A stretch of 16,734 nt of DNA from positions 1 to 16,734 of the forward strand of contig DATKBT010000134.1 in assembly GCA_035546295.1 (NCBI GenBank), in the 5' to 3' direction. Position numbers and translations under genes: made by a program. The DNA is from DATKBT01 sp035546295. Lineage in GTDB: Bacteria > Acidobacteriota > Thermoanaerobaculia > Multivoradales > Multivoraceae. The first letter of the stretch is position 1. Each line of letters opens with the position of its first letter. Under the pieces are notes generated by a model, which did not search any database, was not told where the DNA came from, and saw only the letters and a program-made list of their open reading frames with translations. This document shows positions 8,048 through 13,633 of this stretch, piece by piece.

Positions 8048-8062
8048 CTAACGAGCACATTC
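8041..8062 (-). promoter_or_regulatory. Perfect 9-bp hairpin spanning the hypD stop codon
   Basis: GAATGTGCT (8041-8049) and AGCACATTC (8054-8062) are exact inverted repeats with a 4-nt loop. The hypD TAG (8050-8048) and its last codons lie inside the hairpin. No T-tract follows in the transcript. It could stabilise the upstream hypCD mRNA end, act as a partial terminator before the spacer, or be one end of an inserted repeat. Confidence 0.5.
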
Positions 8063-9163
8063 AGAGGTCAGCCGGTGGACGTACTGGTGGTAGGCGGCGC
8101 AGGCTCCCTCGGAGGAGACCATCAGGGCGCCGATCGGGTTCTCGGGCGTGCACTCGCGCCCGAACAGCTTGCACTGATGGGGCTTGAGGACTCCCTTGAG
8201 CACCTCGCCGCACTGCGCCGCCTTGGGGTCGGTGACGCGGACGCCCGGGGTTTCGAAGCGCGCCTCGGCGTCCCAACGGGCGAGCTCGGGGCGCAGCCCG
8301 AGCGCGGACTGGGAGATGAAGCCGAGCCCGCGCCACTCGAAGTAGGGGCGCAGCTCGAAGACCTCGGCCATCGCGCGCAGCGCCGCGCGATTGCCCTCCC
8401 ACGGGACGACGCGCCCGTACTGGTTCTCGACCTCGGCACGCCCCTCGCGGAGCTGGCGCAGCACCATCACCATCGCCTGCAGCAGGTCGAGCGGCTCGAA
8501 ACCCGAGACGACCAGCGGCTTGCCGTGGTCGCGCGCCACGAACTCGTACGGCCGGCAGCCGATGACGGTCGACACATGGCCGGGGCCGATGAAGGCGTCG
8601 AGTCGCATGCCGGGCGAGTCGAGGATCGCGCGGATGGCGGGGATGATGGTGACGTGGTTGCAGAAGACCGAGAAGTTGGGGACGTCGAGCTCTCGCGCGC
8701 GCAGCACGGTGAGCGCCGTCGACGGCGCCGTGGTCTCGAAGCCGATGGCGAAGAAGACGACCTCGCGATCGGGGTTGGCGCGCGCCAGCTCGAGCGCGTC
8801 GAGCGGCGAATAGACCATGCGGATGTCGGCCCCGCGCGCCTGGTGCTCGAGCGGGCTGCCCGCCGTTCCCGGAACGCGCATGACGTCGCCGAATGCGGTG
8901 AGGATCACGTCGGGCCGCCCGGCGAGCGCCAGCCCGTCGTCGGTGCGCCCCATCGGCAGCACGCACACCGGACAGCCGGGGCCGTGGACCAGCTCGACGT
9001 TGTCGGGGAGCAACTCCTCGAGCGCGAAACGGTAGATCGCGTGGGTGTGGCCGCCGCACACTTCCATCACGCGGTAGTGGCGGTCACCGCGGGCGAGCCG
9101 CCTCACCTCCTCCGCGGTCGAGCGGATCAGCTCGGGATCGCGAAACTCGTCGACGTAGCGCAT
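8048..9163 (-). CDS. hypD: HypD, Fe-S scaffold for Fe(CN)2CO assembly
   Basis: HypD works with HypC as the scaffold on which iron receives two cyanides and one CO. The 371-residue protein shows the conserved Cys motifs: EVCGGHTHAI (Cys36), HGPGCPVCVLP (Cys64, Cys67), and the C-terminal [4Fe-4S]-binding region with Cys318, Cys331, Cys338 and Cys355 (CGEVLKG, HQCKLFGRECTP, SSEGACAAYH). FFAIGFETTAPSTA and FIGPGHVSTVIG are further HypD signatures. The ATG at 9163 has AGGAG nearby (plus-strand CTCCT about 7 nt upstream) and follows the hypC stop by 19 nt, so hypC and hypD are co-transcribed. The last codons lie in a hairpin, and an unusually long spacer separates it from hypE. Confidence 0.97.
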   Translation of the reverse strand: MRYVDEFRDPELIRSTAEEVRRLARGDRHYRVMEVCGGHTHAIYRFALEELLPDNVELVHGPGCPVCVLPMGRTDDGLALAGRPDVILTAFGDVMRVPGTAGSPLEHQARGADIRMVYSPLDALELARANPDREVVFFAIGFETTAPSTALTVLRARELDVPNFSVFCNHVTIIPAIRAILDSPGMRLDAFIGPGHVSTVIGCRPYEFVARDHGKPLVVSGFEPLDLLQAMVMVLRQLREGRAEVENQYGRVVPWEGNRAALRAMAEVFELRPYFEWRGLGFISQSALGLRPELARWDAEARFETPGVRVTDPKAAQCGEVLKGVLKPHQCKLFGRECTPENPIGALMVSSEGACAAYHQYVHRLTSECAR

Positions 9164-9182
9164 CGGGCACTCCTCTCGGGCT

Positions 9183-9449
9183 TCACTGGAAGCGATAGCC
9201 CTCGAGCTCCTTCATCGCCTCCTCGCCCTCGCCGAGCATTCGGAGGAGCCGCATCTGCTCCTCGGCCTCCTTGGCGCTGATCCTGCTCATCCCGAAGCCG
9301 ACGTGGATGAGCACCCAGTCGTCGTTCGCGAGCCCCTGCTCGGACAGCAGATGGACGTTGATCTTGCGGCGCACGCCGGAGACGTCGACGGTGGCGAGCT
9401 GGCACTCCTGGTCGATCTCGACGACGCGTCCTGGGATGGCGAGACACAT
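9183..9449 (-). CDS. hypC: HypC/HybG/HupF-family chaperone
   Basis: This small 88-residue chaperone starts MCLAIPGRVVEID. After Met removal, Cys2 is the conserved ligand that holds the Fe(CN)2CO moiety with HypD and contacts the hydrogenase large-subunit precursor. The HVGFGMSRIS segment with the preceding DWVLIH is the usual OB-fold end of HypC, and the acidic helical tail (EAEEQMRLLRMLGEGEE) is typical. A strong ribosome site (GGAGGTT, plus-strand AACCTCC at 9454-9460) lies 4 nt before the ATG. It is the first gene of the minus-strand operon and is divergent from hypB across about 105 nt. The length is normal and nothing is missing. Confidence 0.95.
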   Translation of the reverse strand: MCLAIPGRVVEIDQECQLATVDVSGVRRKINVHLLSEQGLANDDWVLIHVGFGMSRISAKEAEEQMRLLRMLGEGEEAMKELEGYRFQ

Positions 9450-9554
9450 GGGGAACCTCCTCGCGAGCCGGTCCCGTGCTCACCGTAGCATGCGGTAGGG
9501 TGGAGACATGAGCGAAGCCCCGACGGGCGCGACGAGAGAATCGGAGGCAGCGTG
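9450..9554. promoter_or_regulatory. Divergent hypC / hypB control region
   Basis: This 105-nt region sits between the two maturation operons and must contain both promoters. On the plus strand TAGGGT (9496-9501) could be a -10 element, which would put transcript starts close to the ATG at 9508. No clear -35 is visible. No canonical sigma-54 (TGGCAC-N5-TTGC) site was found. Ribosome sites are seen for hypC (AACCTCC at 9454-9460 on plus) and hypB (GGAGG at 9543-9547). Confidence 0.45.
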
Positions 9555-9555
9555 A
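9508..9555 (+). CDS. Possible 15-residue leader ORF coupled to hypB
   Basis: An ATG at 9508, preceded by GGTGGAGAC, opens a 15-codon frame (MSEAPTGATRESEAA). Its TGA at 9553-9555 overlaps the hypB ATG as TGATG. The arrangement suits translational coupling or a regulatory leader peptide. The peptide has no His or Cys run that would suggest nickel sensing. In GC-rich DNA such a short frame can arise by chance, so this is tentative. Confidence 0.3.
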   Translation: MSEAPTGATRESEAA

Positions 9556-10523
9556 TGTGTCGAACCTGTGGCTGCTCGGACCACGTGAAGGCGACGGTCA
9601 CCGACCTCGCGAGCGGGCGCCACGTCCACCTGCATCGCACGGCCGAGGCCGAGCCCCCCCACCGCTCGGTCCACGCCCACGGCGGCCAGATCTCTGCTCC
9701 CGGCAACCAGAATTCCGGCGCCGAGCACTCCCACGCGCACGACCACGACCGCGCTCACGATCACGACCACTCCCACGCCCACGCTCATGAGCACGGCCAC
9801 GTCCACGAGCACGCGCATCCGCATGACCACCCCCATCCCCACGACGCCGGCACCCGGATGGTGCGGCTCGAGACCGCCGTGCTGGCCAAGAACGACGCTC
9901 TCGCCGAGCGCAATCGGGCCTGGCTCGCCGGGCGCCAGATCCTGGCCCTCAACCTGGTCAGCTCCCCCGGCTCCGGCAAGACCTCCCTGCTCGAGCGCAC
10001 CATCCGCGACCTGGGCGCCGACCGACAGATCGCCGTCATCGAGGGGGACCAGCAGACGACCTTCGACGCCGAACGGATCCGGGCGACCGGCGCTCCCACC
10101 GTCCAGGTCAACACCGGCGCCGGCTGTCACCTCGAGGCCGACATGGTGTGGGAAGCGCTCAAGGTGCTGCGACCCGAGTCGGGCGCGCTGGTGCTGGTCG
10201 AGAACGTCGGCAACCTGGTCTGTCCTGCCTTGTTCGATCTCGGCGAGGCCGCCAAGGTCGCAGTGCTGTCGGTGACCGAGGGTGAGGACAAGCCCGCCAA
10301 GTACCCGCACATGTTCCAGGCCTCGAGCCTCATCCTGCTCAACAAGATCGACCTGCTGCCGCACCTCTCCTTCGACCTCGACCGCTGCATTGGCTACGCC
10401 CGCGACGTGAACCCGGACGCCGAGGTGCTCCCGATCTCGGTCGCCACCGGCGACGGGCTCGACCGCTGGTACGAGTGGATCGGGCGCCAGATGGAGGAGC
10501 TGGCGGACCGCGCCTTCGCCTAG
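9555..10523 (+). CDS. hypB: HypB, nickel-inserting GTPase with His-rich metal-storage region
   Basis: HypB is the SIMIBI GTPase that, with HypA, loads nickel into the hydrogenase large subunit. The 322-residue protein starts MCRTCGC, the high-affinity N-terminal Ni motif. A His-rich stretch holds 19 His between residues 58 and 96, a nickel-storage feature of many HypBs. The GTPase domain follows: P-loop SSPGSGKTSLLE (136-147), EGDQQTTFDAERIRATG, the G-domain metal residues Cys191-His192 and Cys223, and the guanine motif NKID (263-266). A GTG three bases upstream keeps the same frame, but the ATG at 9555 is 7 nt after GGAGG and gives the standard N-terminus. It is divergent from hypC. The stop codon TAG (10521-10523) shares two bases with the terminal repeat of the adjacent element. 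Confidence 0.96.
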   Translation: MCRTCGCSDHVKATVTDLASGRHVHLHRTAEAEPPHRSVHAHGGQISAPGNQNSGAEHSHAHDHDRAHDHDHSHAHAHEHGHVHEHAHPHDHPHPHDAGTRMVRLETAVLAKNDALAERNRAWLAGRQILALNLVSSPGSGKTSLLERTIRDLGADRQIAVIEGDQQTTFDAERIRATGAPTVQVNTGAGCHLEADMVWEALKVLRPESGALVLVENVGNLVCPALFDLGEAAKVAVLSVTEGEDKPAKYPHMFQASSLILLNKIDLLPHLSFDLDRCIGYARDVNPDAEVLPISVATGDGLDRWYEWIGRQMEELADRAFA

Positions 10524-10872
10524 CAGCCCGTGGTGAAAGTCAGGATGGCCGCGTTGCGAGCGCCGCAGGTCCAGATGCAAGGCGGACCGACGGAGGCGAT
10601 GCGGGGACATCGGCGAGGAGGTCCAACCTGAGGCTGAGCGCAGCGAAGCCGACGAAGCGGACCAGCTGCCGCTCGCGGCAGGTGGTCCTCAACGCAGCAG
10701 ATGGGCCTGCGCCGCCGCAACCCAAAGGGCGACAAGGACTTGCAGCGGAGCCGGCGGCGAGAAGCCGACCGAGAGAAAGCCAGCTCCCGCACTCGTACGA
10801 CCGGCTTCTTGGCCGTCGGCGGAGCGGAAAGACCGTGTCGTGCGGGCGTGCTGAGTTTCACCACGGGCTGCT
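10522..10872. mobile_element. MITE-like non-coding element with perfect 17-bp terminal inverted repeats
   Basis: AGCAGCCCGTGGTGAAA (10522-10538) and its exact reverse complement TTTCACCACGGGCTGCT (10856-10872) bound 351 nt without a credible gene. Inside are a 13-bp-arm hairpin with one mismatch (GGACCAGCTGCCG at 10659-10671 with CGGCAGGTGGTCC at 10676-10688) and a second pair, AGAAGCCG (10760-10767) with CGGCTTCT (10802-10809). The element lies between the convergent hypB and nicO stops, and its left end overlaps the hypB TAG. I see no target-site duplication and no transposase. It may be a MITE, a REP/BIME-like dispersed repeat, or a large bidirectional terminator. The minus frame ending in ILTFTTGC recalls spurious ORFs in other genomes, but that memory is unverified. 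Confidence 0.6.
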
Positions 10873-10883
10873 GGGGGCTCGGC

Positions 10884-10899
10884 GAGGCGTCCACGCCTC
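10884..10899 (-). terminator. Hairpin at the 3' end of the nicO-like gene
   Basis: GAGGCGT (10884-10890) and ACGCCTC (10893-10899) are exact inverted repeats, giving about 5 bp of usable stem after loop opening. They overlap the nicO stop (10900-10898). There is no T-run, so this is only a weak terminator candidate. Confidence 0.25.
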
Positions 10900-11599
10900 A
10901 GCTGCCCGCTGCCTGCACCAGCATCCACACGCCGAGGGCGATGGTGAAGCCGCCGATGCCCACCTGCAGGCCGACGTGGAGGCGCTCGAGCAGCCCGGTC
11001 GACACGTGCAGGGGGATCGCCAGCATGCTGGAGAGCATGGCCATGCCCAGGATGGAGCCGATCCCGAAGACGCCGATATAGGCGAGGCCGAGCCAGACCG
11101 ACCCGGTGGCGTGCAGCGTGACCAGCAGCAACGCCGCCGAGCCCGCCATGCCGTGGACCAGGCCCACCACCAGAGCGCGGCGCGGAAAGCGATCGCGGTG
11201 GCGGTGTCGGTGGGCGTCGTCCGCCTCGTGCCCGATCTCGGGCGGATGCGCATGGGCGTGGATGTGGACGACGCCGTCGTCGTGGGCGTGCGCGTGCACG
11301 TGAACGCCTTGCCGGCGCATGCGCCAGAACACCTCGGCGCCGAGGAGCACGAGCATCGCGCCGACGGCCACGTCGGCGGCGCGCACCAGCGGCGCCGGCA
11401 TCTCGGCGTTGAGCAGCAGACAGACGCCGCCGATGACGAACAGAGTGAGCGTGTGACCGAGGCCCCACACCGCTCCCCTCCAGGCGGCCGAGCGCACGCC
11501 CCGATGCCGGGCCGCCATGGTGGCGACGGCGGCGAGATGATCGGCGTCGAGCGCATGGCGCATGCCGATCAGGAACCCGAGGACGAGGATCGAGATCAC
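10898..11599 (-). CDS. NicO/UreH-type nickel (cobalt) permease with cytosolic or loop His-rich segment
   Basis: This is a 233-residue integral membrane protein. The first helix carries GMRHALDADH (His15, Asp18, Asp20, His21), the H-x4-D-H-like signature of nickel/cobalt permeases. Hydrophobic segments occur near 1-12, 46-64, 76-92, 143-162, 168-195 and 205-230. A loop at 100-134 holds many His (GVHVHAHAH, HIHAHAHPP, HRHRH). The likely role is nickel uptake for hydrogenase; efflux of the RcnA kind is possible from sequence alone, but the hyp context favours import. The GTG start at 11599 overlaps the YceI TGA by 4 nt, implying translational coupling. The first internal ATG (Met13) would cut into the signature helix, so GTG is preferred. 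It is convergent with hypB. Confidence 0.8.
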   Translation of the reverse strand: MISILVLGFLIGMRHALDADHLAAVATMAARHRGVRSAAWRGAVWGLGHTLTLFVIGGVCLLLNAEMPAPLVRAADVAVGAMLVLLGAEVFWRMRRQGVHVHAHAHDDGVVHIHAHAHPPEIGHEADDAHRHRHRDRFPRRALVVGLVHGMAGSAALLLVTLHATGSVWLGLAYIGVFGIGSILGMAMLSSMLAIPLHVSTGLLERLHVGLQVGIGGFTIALGVWMLVQAAGS

Positions 11600-12144
11600 G
11601 TCCGGGGCTCCTCCTGGACTTCGCGCCGGCGGATCCAGAGCGCGACCTCCACCTCGGGCTTGACTCGCAGCGCGCCGAGCAGCGCCTTGACCGGCGCGAT
11701 CCCGAAGTCCGTGTGATCGAGCTCGACCGCGGCGCTCGCCCGCTCACCGTCGGTCGAGATCCGAGCCTCGAGCGGCCGCTCCACGCCGTGGAGTCGGAGC
11801 GACCCGCTCAGCCGAGCGCCCTCGGCATCCTCCAGGATCCTGGCCGCCACGAACACCGCCACGGGGTGACGCCGGCTCTCCAGGACCCGCTCTCGGATCC
11901 GTCGTTCGATCTCGTCGCGATCGGATCGACTCGGCTTCGACTCGTCGACCTCGCCGTGGGAGATCACGCCGACCACCTCGATCGAGCCGGTGTCGAAGCT
12001 GGCCTCGACGGCAGGCGAGTCGCCGTCGACCTCCATCGACCACGACGTCACCCGCAGACGCAGGTCGTGACCCAGTGCGGCGAGGGCTCCCTCGCGATAG
12101 ACCGACACCGTGCACTCGCCGTCGGTGGAGTCGTAGGTCGTCAT
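11596..12144 (-). CDS. YceI-family lipocalin-like protein, no signal peptide
   Basis: This 182-residue protein has the YceI pattern: ALAALGHDLRLRVTSW near 21-36, a central beta region (AVEASFDTGSIEVVGVISHG), and LSGSLRLHGVERPLEARI, LDHTDFGI and a closing strand near the C-terminus. YceI proteins form an extended lipocalin-like barrel that binds polyisoprenoid or other amphiphilic ligands. Most are periplasmic, but this one starts MTTYDSTDGECT with no signal peptide, so it looks cytosolic. Its TGA overlaps the GTG of the nickel permease, so the two form an operon, and it diverges from hypA. The partner ligand and any link to nickel are unknown. Confidence 0.78.
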   Translation of the reverse strand: MTTYDSTDGECTVSVYREGALAALGHDLRLRVTSWSMEVDGDSPAVEASFDTGSIEVVGVISHGEVDESKPSRSDRDEIERRIRERVLESRRHPVAVFVAARILEDAEGARLSGSLRLHGVERPLEARISTDGERASAAVELDHTDFGIAPVKALLGALRVKPEVEVALWIRRREVQEEPRT

Positions 12145-12446
12145 CGCCGGATCTCGACTCTACAGGGAGCGCAGGACGCGGCCACCGGCCACGTCATCAG
12201 GCCGCCTCGACCGAGACGCGGCCAGCAGCCCGCCCACGTTCCCGCCCGCTTCACCGAAGCCCGGCGACCGGCACGTCGAGCCCGATCCTGCGGCCATCGT
12301 CGCTCTCTCCTCTGCTGGGCTGCGCGGTTCACCGAGAGGCCGCGAGCCGTCGTGCCACTATCAGAGGATCTCACGGCCCGCCCGTACACACCAATCATCC
12401 ACCGCTGCTCCTTCCTCTGCCTCACCCCGAGCGTCCGATCGCACCG
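12145..12446. promoter_or_regulatory. Divergent region between YceI-nicO operon and hypA
   Basis: These 302 nt contain no recognised gene and must hold promoters for both directions. A minus-strand TGGCAC (plus GTGCCA at 12353-12358) recalls a sigma-54 -24 box, but the -12 GC does not fall at the right spacing. A weak purine-poor stretch precedes hypA, with no clear ribosome site. The plus frame is open through part of the region, but its Arg/Pro-rich translation looks random. Confidence 0.4.
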
Positions 12447-12818
12447 ATGCACGAGCTGTCGATCGTCCTGAGCCTGGTCGAGTCGGCGAGCCGTGAGGTC
12501 GAGCGGCGCGCGCTCGGTCCGGTCCGAGCGCTCCACCTCCGCATCGGTCGCCTCTCGGGCGTCATGCCGGACGCGTTGCGATTCGGCTGGGAGGTGGCCA
12601 CCGAGGGGACCGTGCTCGCCGGCTCGCGCCTCGAGATCGAGCATGTGCCGGCGACCGTGCACTGCCCCGCTTGTGACGAGGAGCACGAGCTCCCCTCGAT
12701 CCACGTTCTGCGCTGCCCAGCCTGTGGCGGGGGAACCGCCCGGCTCGTGCGCGGCCGGGAGCTCGACCTGATCGGGCTCGAGATCGCGGATTCCGACGAG
12801 GCGTCACCACCACCATGA
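12447..12818 (+). CDS. hypA: HypA, nickel/zinc metallochaperone for hydrogenase maturation
   Basis: HypA binds nickel through its N-terminal Met-His and hands it, with HypB, to the hydrogenase large subunit. The 123-residue protein starts MHELSIVLSLV with His2 and Glu3 conserved. It has the structural zinc site CPAC (Cys73, Cys76) and CPAC (Cys90, Cys93). RIGRLSGVMPDALRFGWEVA is the usual HypA core. The ATG at 12447 is fixed by the MHE requirement even though no good Shine-Dalgarno sequence precedes it. It is not in an operon with hypB here: the nicO-YceI pair and the MITE-like element lie between them, and hypA has its own upstream region. A stem-loop follows 46 nt after the stop. Confidence 0.95.
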   Translation: MHELSIVLSLVESASREVERRALGPVRALHLRIGRLSGVMPDALRFGWEVATEGTVLAGSRLEIEHVPATVHCPACDEEHELPSIHVLRCPACGGGTARLVRGRELDLIGLEIADSDEASPPP

Positions 12819-12863
12819 GCGCGCTTCCCGCCGCCGGGCAAACCTTCGGCCGAGTGCGTCCTG

Positions 12864-12892
12864 TCGCGGCTCCAACAGCGCCGGAGCCGCGA
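12864..12892 (+). terminator. Stem-loop after hypA
   Basis: TCGCGGCTCC (12864-12873) and GGAGCCGCGA (12883-12892) form a perfect 10-bp stem with a 9-nt loop, 46 nt past the hypA stop. No T-run follows, as is common in very GC-rich genomes. It is the strongest terminator candidate in the window. Confidence 0.5.
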
Positions 12893-13024
12893 TCGTCGCG
12901 GCTTCGTCCTGTGGATGATCGGAGCCCTGCTCCCGCGACGACAGAACGACTCGAACGTCGCGCGTGCCTCGCCGTCGGGGTGTATGGTGATCCCGAGAGA
13001 GCGCGGTGGGCGCTCGACGTCGAC

Positions 13025-13048
13025 CCAGGACCAGGACCAAGACCAGGA
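13025..13048. repeat. Hexanucleotide tandem repeat CCAGGA x4 (one variant)
   Basis: Four 6-nt units run CCAGGA, CCAGGA, CCAAGA, CCAGGA. They end 3 nt before the GGAGG ribosome site (13052-13056) of the VOC gene. Copy-number change here would alter the 5' untranslated region without touching the coding frame. Confidence 0.7.
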
Positions 13049-13063
13049 ATCGGAGGCGAGGCG

Positions 13064-13522
13064 ATGGAGATCGATGCGCTGTTCGATCGGTACGACCGCG
13101 GGGAGCTGAGCCGGCGGGAGCTGGCGCTGGCGATCACGGGGCTGTTGAGCGGCCTCGGTGGTATGGCCGGCGCAGCCGCCCTGCCGCGTCGGCAGAGCAC
13201 CTTTCAGGCCATCGGCCTCAACCACATCGCGCTCCAGGTCACCGACGTCGCGCGTTCGAAGGCGTTCTACGAGCGCCACCTCGGGCTGCGCACGACGAGC
13301 GAGTCGTCGAGCTCCGCGTTCCTCGATTGCGGGCCCCAGTTCGTCGCGTTGTTCCGCAGTCAGGAGCCCGGTCTCGCCCACTACAGCTACTCGATTCCCA
13401 GCTACTCGCAGAGTGACGCGGCCGAGCGGCTGCGCGCGGTCGACATCGAGCCGAAGCTGCGGGGACAACGGATCTACTTCGACGATCCCGACGGCATCGA
13501 GGTCCAGCTCTCGCAGGGTTGA
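13064..13522 (+). CDS. VOC-fold (glyoxalase/dioxygenase-like) protein with Tat-like N-terminus
   Basis: This 152-residue protein has an N-terminal segment DRGELSRRELALAITGLL. It carries a twin-Arg pair followed by a hydrophobic helix and an Ala-rich end, resembling a Tat leader. A single VOC fold follows: LNHIALQVTDVARSKAFYERHLGL (two conserved segments; His54), HYSYSI (His106) and DDPDGIEVQL (Glu146). These are three plausible metal ligands, in the order expected for ring-cleaving dioxygenases and glyoxalase-like proteins. The substrate cannot be told. The ATG at 13064 sits 7 nt after GGAGG. The frame is open upstream but the sequence there is not protein-like. The neighbours give no pathway clue. 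Confidence 0.8.
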   Translation: MEIDALFDRYDRGELSRRELALAITGLLSGLGGMAGAAALPRRQSTFQAIGLNHIALQVTDVARSKAFYERHLGLRTTSESSSSAFLDCGPQFVALFRSQEPGLAHYSYSIPSYSQSDAAERLRAVDIEPKLRGQRIYFDDPDGIEVQLSQG

Positions 13523-13529
13523 CGCTGAC

Positions 13530-13543
13530 GAGATCGCGATCTC
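13530..13543. terminator. 14-nt perfect palindrome after the VOC gene
   Basis: GAGATCGCGATCTC reads the same on both strands, 8 nt after the VOC stop and in the 111-nt gap to the convergent peptidase stop. It could be a compact bidirectional terminator stem or a protein-binding site. There is no T-run. Confidence 0.3.
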
Positions 13544-13633
13544 CTGCCGCTGATGCAGTGGCACGCCCTCACCCGCGACGTGGAGCTCGGTCACGCCGCG
13601 CTCGGCCGCGCGCCGGCGTGCGCGACGCCCCTC

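Larger units (their letters stand above)
12819..13063 (+). other. Intergenic region between hypA and the VOC gene
   Basis: These 245 nt hold the hypA stem-loop (12864-12892), a possible extended -10 (TATGGT, about 12982-12987) without a clear -35, and four hexamer repeats just before the VOC ribosome site. I see no coding sequence here. Confidence 0.4.

Noticed and set aside
6476..9280. 934-residue plus-strand open frame opposite hypE and hypD
   Set aside because: Antisense shadow; the hypE, hypD and hypC motifs on the minus strand are decisive.
9726..9843. CRISPR-like repetition in the CAC/CAT-rich stretch
   Set aside because: The repetition is the in-frame His-rich segment of HypB, with no spacer-repeat pattern.
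10520..10894. 124-residue minus-strand open frame in the inverted-repeat element
   Set aside because: Spans both terminal repeats, has no domain, and resembles spurious repeat-derived ORFs.
12353..12358. Sigma-54-like TGGCAC on the minus strand before YceI
   Set aside because: The matching -12 element is absent at the required spacing.
12422..13594. 390-residue minus-strand open frame over hypA and the VOC gene
   Set aside because: No recognisable domain; the plus strand carries two well-motifed genes.
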